7,154 bases of DNA, from NCBI GenBank assembly GCA_947375085.1, contig CANCEQ010000156.1:1-7154 (forward strand), read 5' to 3'. Made by a program: the position numbers and the translations under genes. Each line of letters begins with the position of its first letter. Position 1 is the stretch's first letter. The notes under the pieces were generated by a model. It was not told the DNA's origin. It saw only the letters and a list, made by a program, of their open reading frames with translations, and made no database searches. Source of the DNA: Flavobacteriales bacterium (GTDB taxonomy: Bacteria; Bacteroidota; Bacteroidia; Flavobacteriales; Crocinitomicaceae). This document shows, piece after piece, positions 1 through 6,169 of this stretch.

Positions 1-1547
1 TTTTCTTGAATTTTTAAATTTTCAAGTTCAAGTAGTTTTTGTTGTGTAATATCTTGAGTTACTCCAATGATTTTTTCAATGTCACCAAACTCATTTAGAA
101 TTACTTTACCTCTTTCAATTACATGATTAATTTTAGAATTAGATAGTAAAATTCTATACTCTGCATTAAATCCTGATTTTTCTTCAATTGCTTGATTAAC
201 AAGTTTTTCAAGTTCAATGAAATCAGCTGGATGTACTTTTCTTTTATATTCTTGATGTAGATTTTTAGGTTCAGTTGATGGCGCTATTTCAAACATATTA
301 AATTGTTCGTCTGACCATGTAGATATTTTAGTTCTTACGTCAAATTCCCAACTTCCTATTTTTGATAGATGTTGCGCTTCGTTTAATGAATCTTTTTGTT
401 TTGTTAATTTTTGTTTCGTTTCAATTTCTTTAGTTAAATCGTGATGGGTTCCAATCATTTTTAATGGTCTTCCATTTTCATCCCAGGCAACAATTTTTCC
501 CTTATCTAAAATCCATTTATACGACCCATCTTTACATAACATTCGATGGGTACTTTCATAGAATTCTGTTTTTCCCTTTAAGTGATTCAAAACATCTTCT
601 TCTGCTTTTTGTAGGTCGTCTGGATGTACTTTAATCGTCCATTCATGTACGTTATTTTCAACCTCGTTAGGAGAATATCCTAACATATATTTCCAAGCAT
701 CTGAAAAATAGCAATCATCGGTTTGAATATTCCAATCCCATAATCCATAGCCAGAATTTTCTATTGCTATTTGCCAACGTTTTTCAGAAGTACGTTTTTC
801 TTCATCTAATTTTATTTGTTTTGTAACATCTCTTTCAACAGCTATGAAATTTTCAAGTTCACCTTTATCGTTATAGATAGGGGAGATGTTGATGTTTAAC
901 CAATATTCTTTTTTGGATTTTGTATAATTTAGAATATTGATGTCAATTTCTTTTCGATTTTTAACAGCATTTCGAATAGCCTCTACCGTGTCAGGATTTG
1001 TATTTATCCCTTGAAGAAATGAACCTGGTTTTTTACCAATTACTTCTGATTTTTTGAATTCTGTTAGTTTTTCAAAAGAATCATTTACCCAAATTATTTC
1101 ACCAGCTACATTGGTGATTACTACAGCGTCTTTAGTTTTTGAAACTGCTTTAGAAATTAATTCAAACTCTGTGAGTTTTTTGTGATGATCAGTAATGTCT
1201 CGACCGATACCGTAAAAGTCACCAGTTTCTTTATTTACATTTCCTTTCCAACTAATGTGTTTATAGCCGCCAGATTTTGTCTTGTATCGATTAATAATGA
1301 CATCAGGTCCATTTCCGGTGAAATGTTTTGTGATTTCATTTGTTGTATGTTCAATGTCTTCAGGATGAATGAAATGTGTAAAAGGAGTATGGAGAACATC
1401 GTTAATTTCCCATTCTAAAATAGCATTGAACGCAGGATTAACTTCCTTAAAGTTTCCTTCTGAATCTACTTTACACATGATGTCAAAAGAGAGATTAAAG
1501 ATGTTTTTATAATCATCTAATTTTTCTAAATACTCCTTGTTTTTCAT
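1..1547 (-). CDS. Multi-PAS sensor protein, N-terminal part (partial), probable histidine kinase
   Basis: Translating from ATG 1547 gives 515 codons with no stop before the left edge. The protein begins MKNKEYLEKLDDYKNIFNLS and holds four PAS domains: PAS1 about 12-122 (FIHPEDIEH, GIGRDITD), PAS2 about 130-245 (LOV/PAS_9-like, GKKPGSFLQG, AVERDVTK), PAS3 about 255-376 (AIENSGYGLWDWN, GTHHDLT) and PAS4 about 390-505 (SKIGSWEFDV, GVTQDIT). No membrane segment is seen, so it is probably cytosolic. PAS2 has a LOV-type framework but no photoactive Cys. The gene starts 11 nt after the large hybrid kinase, in a purine-rich context (AAAAGAAAAGAGTATG). The C-terminus is outside the window. A DHp/ATPase core is the likeliest ending by comparison with its neighbours, but a GGDEF or other output cannot be excluded. 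PAS3 and PAS4 resemble the last two PAS domains of the upstream kinase in reversed order. Confidence 0.9.
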   Translation of the reverse strand, partial: MKNKEYLEKLDDYKNIFNLSFDIMCKVDSEGNFKEVNPAFNAILEWEINDVLHTPFTHFIHPEDIEHTTNEITKHFTGNGPDVIINRYKTKSGGYKHISWKGNVNKETGDFYGIGRDITDHHKKLTEFELISKAVSKTKDAVVITNVAGEIIWVNDSFEKLTEFKKSEVIGKKPGSFLQGINTNPDTVEAIRNAVKNRKEIDINILNYTKSKKEYWLNINISPIYNDKGELENFIAVERDVTKQIKLDEEKRTSEKRWQIAIENSGYGLWDWNIQTDDCYFSDAWKYMLGYSPNEVENNVHEWTIKVHPDDLQKAEEDVLNHLKGKTEFYESTHRMLCKDGSYKWILDKGKIVAWDENGRPLKMIGTHHDLTKEIETKQKLTKQKDSLNEAQHLSKIGSWEFDVRTKISTWSDEQFNMFEIAPSTEPKNLHQEYKRKVHPADFIELEKLVNQAIEEKSGFNAEYRILLSNSKINHVIERGKVILNEFGDIEKIIGVTQDITQQKLLELENLKIQE

Positions 1548-1558
1548 ACTCTTTTCTT

Positions 1559-4500
1559 TTAATCCAATAAATAAATAAGAACAATATCTTTCAATTCTTC
1601 TTTTATTATTGGTTTACTTATGTAATTTGACATTCCCGATTCTAAACATTTTTCACGTTCTCCTTTTACTGTTCCAGCAGTAAGAGCTACAATTGGAATA
1701 TTTTTAGAATTCGATAATTTTCGGATTTCTATGGTAGCGTCATACCCATTTAAAACAGGCATTTGAACGTCCATAAATACAAGTTTAGGATTACATTCCT
1801 TGAATTTTTCAATAGCTTCCTTTCCATCATTCGCTTCAATTATCTCAGCATTTGGTAACATATTTAGAAGCATCGTTTTTGCAAGAAGTTGATTGATTTC
1901 ATTATCATCTACCACCAAAATCGTCATTTTCACTTTCGATAATATTTCACTCGATTTTTTCTTTTGGACAGGAACATCATTTATGACAGAAGAAATTTTG
2001 ACTAATTTTTCAAATAAATCTTTCGGTTTAATTGGTTTTAACAATCTATAATTTACTCCAATCTCCTGACATTTAGTATACGTCGAATCATCGTGTATAG
2101 AATCTGTCATATAAACAATTGGAGCAGTATTTGTTTGATAAACAGGATTTGATATAATGGTTTTAATTAATTCTAACCTTTCATCTGAATTATTTTTGGA
2201 ATCAATAAAAAGTAAGTCAAATTGATGAGTATTTAGTATTTCAATTACTTTATTTTCATCCACTTCTTGAGTTGATTCAATATTAAATCGATTTAAAAAA
2301 TTACTTACAATTTCATTGCTTTTCTTTGAATCATCTATAATTAACACTTTTTTTATAGCTGAAAAATCAAATTCACGTTTAGGAGTAATGTCTTCATTGT
2401 AAGGAAGAGTTAAATCAAAGTAGAAATTACTTCCTTTACCTTCTTCACTGATCAGTTCTAATTTACTGTGATTCATTAAGTCAAGTAATTTATTAGATAT
2501 ACTTAAACCTAAACCGGTACCACCATATTTACGCGTAGTTGACGAATCTCCTTGAGAAAAAGCATCAAATATTTTAGATTGTAATTCTTTATTAATTCCA
2601 ACTCCCGTATCTGTAACAGAGAATCGAAGGGATAATTCTTTTTCTAATTTAGATAGTAACTCTACCTTTAAAATTACAGAACCATTAGAAGTAAATTTAA
2701 TAGCATTTCCAAGTAGGTTTACACAAATTTGTTTTACACGATTTGAGTCATAATAAATATCACATGGGATGGCAAAATCTTGATCTAGAATCAGTTCTAA
2801 ATTTTTCGTTTGCGCCTGATAAGTTACTATGTCAATTGCTTCTGAAGCAGTATCTGTAATTTGATTTTTTTGAATATCCAATTCTAATTTTCCAGCTTCA
2901 ATTTTAGAAAAATCTAATATATCATTGATAATGCTTAAAAGAGAATTGGCAGATTGAATAATCGTATTTGAATAAGTAGCCTGAGTTTGGTTCAATTCAG
3001 TTGTTTTCATTAATTCAGAAAATCCGATTATTCCGTTTAATGGTGTTCTGATTTCATGACTCATGTTAGCTAAAAACTCTGATTTAGAAATGCTTGCTTG
3101 TTCTGCTTTTTCTTTTGAATTTTTTAACTCAATTTCAAAGTTTTTTCTTGCTGTTAAATCTTGATGTGTACCTATTATTCTAATTGCTATTCCATCCTTA
3201 TTTCTTTCAAAAACTTTAGCCCTGTCCAAAACCCAAATATATTCATTTGATTTCGTTTTAATTCTATACTCTTCTTTGAAAAAGTCTATTTTGCCAATTA
3301 TTAAATTATGAAAATTTAAATTAACTTTTTCAATATCTTCAGGGTGAATGATTGATGTAATAAATTCTTGATTGATTTCAATTTCATTTGGATAATACCC
3401 TAGATTGGTGTAAAATTTATCAGATCGATATCCAATCTGAGTCATTGGATTAAAATCCCAAATAGCATCACCCGAGTTCTCAATTGCAAATTTCCAACGA
3501 GCTTCCTCAGTGGCAAATTTTTGTTCTTTTAATGTTGTCTCAGTAATATCTTGAACCGTTCCTCTTAAAATAGTAGGTTCATTGATTTCGTTTTTTTCAA
3601 TTTCACCTACGCCTACAACGTATTTAATTTTTGAATCGCTTAATACAACTCGATGATGATACTCAAATCCAATGCCTTCTTGAATAGCTCTTTGAACTAC
3701 AAAATCTAATTGAGTTATATCTTCAGGATGAATTTTTGAACGATAAGCATCATATAATAACTCTTTAGGAGTATTTTCTAATTCAAATATTTTGTAATGC
3801 TCTTTCGACCACTCTAGTTCAAAAGTTTGCAAATTAAACTCCCAACTACCAATCTTAGCTATTGATTGTGATTTCTCTAAAAGTTGTTCATTGTGTTTTA
3901 TTTTATCTTGCTGTAATTTTGAATCAGTAATATCTTTAAATGTACAAACGACACCATTTAATTCTTTTGTATCATGTGAAAAGATGGGAACAGCATTGAT
4001 TGAAATCCATGTTAATTCATCATTTGGTTTGTGAACCCCCATAATTACATCCGTCATCGGTTCTTTTGTTGCCAATGTAATCATTGCAGGATGTGTATTA
4101 CCTGGGAAATCAGAACCATCTTCGTGAATGGATCTCCATGATGGATCAACTGATTTTTTTCCAATCATTTGATCGTAAGATAAACCTAAAATAGATTCAG
4201 CACTTTTGTTACATCTTATAATCGCACCTTCCGTATTTTGAAACACAATACCTTCCTGAAGTCCAGACAGCATTGCTTCAATTTCATTTTTTGAATCTTC
4301 AATATCCTTTTTACTTTTTCGAAGTAATATTAAAGCTACAACCTCTGAAGCAAGTGTTTCAAGGGCATCTTTTTGCTCATCCGTTAATTTTTTTGGCATT
4401 TTATCGATTACACAAAGTGTTCCTAAATTATATCCATTTGGATCAATTAGAGGTGCACCAGCATAAAAACGAATATCTGGGGCATTTTGTACTAATGGAT

Positions 4501-4795
4501 TTTCTTTGAATAATGGATTTTCTAAGGCATTTTCAACCTCAAAAATTTTATTATCCATTATTGCATGCTGACAAAATGAAAGATTTCGCGGAGTTTCATC
4601 CACATCAATTCCAAATTTAGCTTTAAACCACTGTCTATTTTCGTCTAAAAGACTGATGAGAGCTATAGGTACTCCGCAAATGGATGCAGCTAATTTTGTT
4701 ATTGCATTAAATTCTTGTTCGGATAAACTATCCATAATATGATAGCTATTCAATGCTTCTAAGCGTTCTTTTTCGTTGTTTGGTATTGGAGTCAT
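1559..4795 (-). CDS. Cytosolic hybrid histidine kinase GAF-PAS-PAS-PAS-DHp-ATPase-REC-REC (1078 aa)
   Basis: The domains in order are: GAF (about 12-160, with RQWFKAKFG, SFCQHAI and LGTLCVID motifs of the GAF type found at kinase N-termini); PAS at 172-293; PAS_3-like at 308-423; PAS_3-like at 430-552 (IIHPEDIEKV); DHp with H-box SHEIRTPLNG, His580; HATPase_c with N-box Asn697, G1 DTGVGI (729-734) and G2 GGTGLGL (758-764). Two receivers follow. REC1 (about 815-936) has Asp821/Asp822, Asp865, Thr897 and Lys920. REC2 (957-1078) has Asp963/Asp964, Asp1009, Thr1039 and Lys1061. No signal peptide or membrane segment is seen, so it should sense an intracellular signal through GAF/PAS, autophosphorylate and load its receivers. 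REC1 lacks the usual Met-Pro-x-Met-(Asp/Asn)-Gly stretch after its phospho-Asp. The ATG at 4795 gives the N-terminus typical of this GAF-kinase family. The gene follows the DHp-REC gene by 13 nt and precedes the PAS gene by 11 nt. No output domain is present, so a partner must relay the signal. Confidence 0.95.
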   Translation of the reverse strand: MTPIPNNEKERLEALNSYHIMDSLSEQEFNAITKLAASICGVPIALISLLDENRQWFKAKFGIDVDETPRNLSFCQHAIMDNKIFEVENALENPLFKENPLVQNAPDIRFYAGAPLIDPNGYNLGTLCVIDKMPKKLTDEQKDALETLASEVVALILLRKSKKDIEDSKNEIEAMLSGLQEGIVFQNTEGAIIRCNKSAESILGLSYDQMIGKKSVDPSWRSIHEDGSDFPGNTHPAMITLATKEPMTDVIMGVHKPNDELTWISINAVPIFSHDTKELNGVVCTFKDITDSKLQQDKIKHNEQLLEKSQSIAKIGSWEFNLQTFELEWSKEHYKIFELENTPKELLYDAYRSKIHPEDITQLDFVVQRAIQEGIGFEYHHRVVLSDSKIKYVVGVGEIEKNEINEPTILRGTVQDITETTLKEQKFATEEARWKFAIENSGDAIWDFNPMTQIGYRSDKFYTNLGYYPNEIEINQEFITSIIHPEDIEKVNLNFHNLIIGKIDFFKEEYRIKTKSNEYIWVLDRAKVFERNKDGIAIRIIGTHQDLTARKNFEIELKNSKEKAEQASISKSEFLANMSHEIRTPLNGIIGFSELMKTTELNQTQATYSNTIIQSANSLLSIINDILDFSKIEAGKLELDIQKNQITDTASEAIDIVTYQAQTKNLELILDQDFAIPCDIYYDSNRVKQICVNLLGNAIKFTSNGSVILKVELLSKLEKELSLRFSVTDTGVGINKELQSKIFDAFSQGDSSTTRKYGGTGLGLSISNKLLDLMNHSKLELISEEGKGSNFYFDLTLPYNEDITPKREFDFSAIKKVLIIDDSKKSNEIVSNFLNRFNIESTQEVDENKVIEILNTHQFDLLFIDSKNNSDERLELIKTIISNPVYQTNTAPIVYMTDSIHDDSTYTKCQEIGVNYRLLKPIKPKDLFEKLVKISSVINDVPVQKKKSSEILSKVKMTILVVDDNEINQLLAKTMLLNMLPNAEIIEANDGKEAIEKFKECNPKLVFMDVQMPVLNGYDATIEIRKLSNSKNIPIVALTAGTVKGEREKCLESGMSNYISKPIIKEELKDIVLIYLLD

Positions 4796-4808
4796 TTATC
4801 AGCTTATT

Positions 4809-5777
4809 TTATCCGACAATTTTGTAGATCGTTTCAATTAAATGCTTTGAATCGTATGGTTTTGAAATATATTCATCCATTCCAACTGCTTTGCATTTTT
4901 CTTTAACATCTTTTGTAACATCTGCTGAAACAGCTACTATTGGAATAGTAGACTTTCTTCCGGTTAGATTTTTACGTATATATTCTGTAGCATCATATCC
5001 ATTCATTTCAGGCATCATTAAGTCCATTAAAATGATGTCAAAATCAGAATCAACTAAAAAATCAATCGCTATTTTACCATTTTCAGCGACTACTACTTCA
5101 AAACCTTCTTGTGTTAATATCGTATTGATTAATAATTGATTAATAGCGTTATCCTCCGCTACTAATATTTTAATTTTATTTGTTGTTCCCATCCGTCCTA
5201 TAGGGTTTAATTCGTTGTTTTTAACACTTTCATTGTCTAATAATTCGTCTACCAATTTTAATAAAGTGTCGCTAGAGTCTTTAATCGTAGATAAATGAAT
5301 TTTTTGGTTTTGATTTAAATTTTCAGATTCGAATAATAGATCTGTAAAACCAATTATTCCGTTAAGGGGTGTTCTTAATTCGTGACTTACATTTGAAAGG
5401 AAGTCTTCTTTTGCTTTCGTTAATTTTTCAGAAGTCTCTTTTTCTTTCAATAATTCGTCATTTGCTATTTTAAGTGCTTCTTTTGAAACTGTTGCAGCTG
5501 TTAATTCTTCTATGTAGATGTTAAATCCTGAGCTAATTACATCTAACTCATCATTTCTTGGAGAAGTTGGAATAGGGTTATAGAAATCACCCGCGCAACA
5601 TTCAATGATATGCGTAATAATTTCTTGTTGCCTCTTTTTTTGTTCAACTAATTTCTCTACAATATAATCTACTTCTAAATGTAAATTTTCGATTGTATTT
5701 TCTGAAGTAATAGGGGCTTGATATTCATCCACATAGATGGATCGAATTTTCTCTAAAACTTCTTTTAATTGATTCAT
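4809..5777 (-). CDS. HAMP-like/DHp/receiver protein lacking the ATP-binding domain (322 aa)
   Basis: The N-terminus (1-55) is helical and without membrane segments. Residues 55-100 resemble the soluble HAMP-like region of Bacteroidota kinases (GDF..., then NDELDVISSGFN). A coiled helix (98-125) leads into a HisKA/DHp domain with an intact H-box SHELRTPLNG, phospho-acceptor His132, ending near LLKLVDELLD (181). Only about 22 residues then separate it from a receiver (203-322) with Glu208/Asp209, phospho-acceptor Asp252, Ser284 in place of the usual Thr, and Lys306. The N-box, G1 and G2 motifs are all absent, so it cannot bind ATP as a kinase. It could be phosphorylated in trans by a neighbouring kinase and act as a phosphotransfer or dimerising partner, or it could be a decaying paralogue. 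The frame is intact and the key residues are conserved, which favours function. It starts at ATG 5777, 14 nt after the STAS gene, and ends 13 nt before the large hybrid kinase. Confidence 0.9.
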   Translation of the reverse strand: MNQLKEVLEKIRSIYVDEYQAPITSENTIENLHLEVDYIVEKLVEQKKRQQEIITHIIECCAGDFYNPIPTSPRNDELDVISSGFNIYIEELTAATVSKEALKIANDELLKEKETSEKLTKAKEDFLSNVSHELRTPLNGIIGFTDLLFESENLNQNQKIHLSTIKDSSDTLLKLVDELLDNESVKNNELNPIGRMGTTNKIKILVAEDNAINQLLINTILTQEGFEVVVAENGKIAIDFLVDSDFDIILMDLMMPEMNGYDATEYIRKNLTGRKSTIPIVAVSADVTKDVKEKCKAVGMDEYISKPYDSKHLIETIYKIVG

Positions 5778-5791
5778 AGCTTAAATTAAAA

Positions 5792-6169
5792 TTAAGTTGT
5801 TTTAAATTGATTTAACCATTCTAACGCCAGTTCTTTTGTTCTAAAAGCCTTCACTTGAATTTTTACATTTTTTAATTTCAAAAATGCATTGTAAATAAAC
5901 ATGGTTAAATGAGAATTTACAATAATTGCAGAGGCTTTTAATTCATCTTGTCCATGAAGTTCTCCGTAATCTCTAGCTTCTTTTGTCATTGATTTTAAAT
6001 TAGTTATATCATAACAAAACAACTGGTCTCGACCATTTGAAATTTCTTTTCTTAGGGCATAGATTTCAATCGAATTTTCCAATGTCATTTCAAACGGATG
6101 TTTGTATTCACTGAAAAGAATTTCATTTTCTATCCAAAAGACAATATGTTCATTTTCTAGTTTAGACAT
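5792..6169 (-). CDS. Small STAS/SpoIIAA-like protein (125 aa)
   Basis: This is a single-domain soluble protein with an alternating beta/alpha pattern: strands around residues 8-20, a helix at 30-44, a strand at 48-56 (QLFCYDITN), a helix at 62-72 (TKEARDY), a strand at 79-84 (ASAIIV), a helix at 88-99, a strand at 103-109 and a terminal helix at 112-122. The hydrophobic strand ending in Asp54, followed by a Ser/Thr-rich turn (Ser60, Thr62) and a helix, recalls SpoIIAA/STAS anti-sigma antagonists. I also recognise it as resembling a STAS-like family of unknown function found beside Bacteroidota histidine kinases (probably DUF7793); that assignment is from memory. It lacks the classic DSSGLG loop, so phosphorylation by a serine kinase cannot be assumed. 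It overlaps the upstream kinase gene by 8 bp and lies 14 nt before the DHp-REC gene, so it is probably co-expressed and may modulate a neighbour by binding. It is real as a gene; its function is unknown. Confidence 0.8.
   Translation of the reverse strand: MSKLENEHIVFWIENEILFSEYKHPFEMTLENSIEIYALRKEISNGRDQLFCYDITNLKSMTKEARDYGELHGQDELKASAIIVNSHLTMFIYNAFLKLKNVKIQVKAFRTKELALEWLNQFKTT
6162..6169 (-). other. 8-bp gene overlap, probable translational coupling
   Basis: The TAA stop of the upstream hybrid kinase (6164-6162) lies inside the start region of the STAS-like gene, whose ATG is 6169-6167. The two frames differ. The start context is A-rich (AACAAAAATG) with no Shine-Dalgarno-like sequence, so ribosomes finishing the kinase may re-initiate here. 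The coupling is inferred from the geometry only. Confidence 0.6.

Noticed and set aside
1182..1418. Plus-strand 78-aa open frame
   Set aside because: It lies antisense inside the PAS1-PAS2 coding region of the left-edge gene, and its composition shows no domain. The minus-strand frame is the well-supported one.
4273..4509. Plus-strand 78-aa open frame
   Set aside because: It is antisense to the conserved GAF domain of the 1078-aa kinase and has no recognisable domain.
4796..4808. Terminators or promoters in the short gaps between genes
   Set aside because: Gaps of 11-14 nt are too short for a hairpin terminator. The AT-rich base composition makes chance promoter-like hexamers common and uninformative.
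4891..5139. Plus-strand 82-aa open frame
   Set aside because: It is antisense to the receiver of the DHp-REC protein. The constrained receiver codons explain the absence of stops.
5172..5234. A sequencing frameshift hiding an ATPase domain in the DHp-REC gene
   Set aside because: Only about 65 bp separate the DHp end from the receiver start, so there is no space for a hidden ATPase domain in any frame. The domain is physically absent from this sequence.
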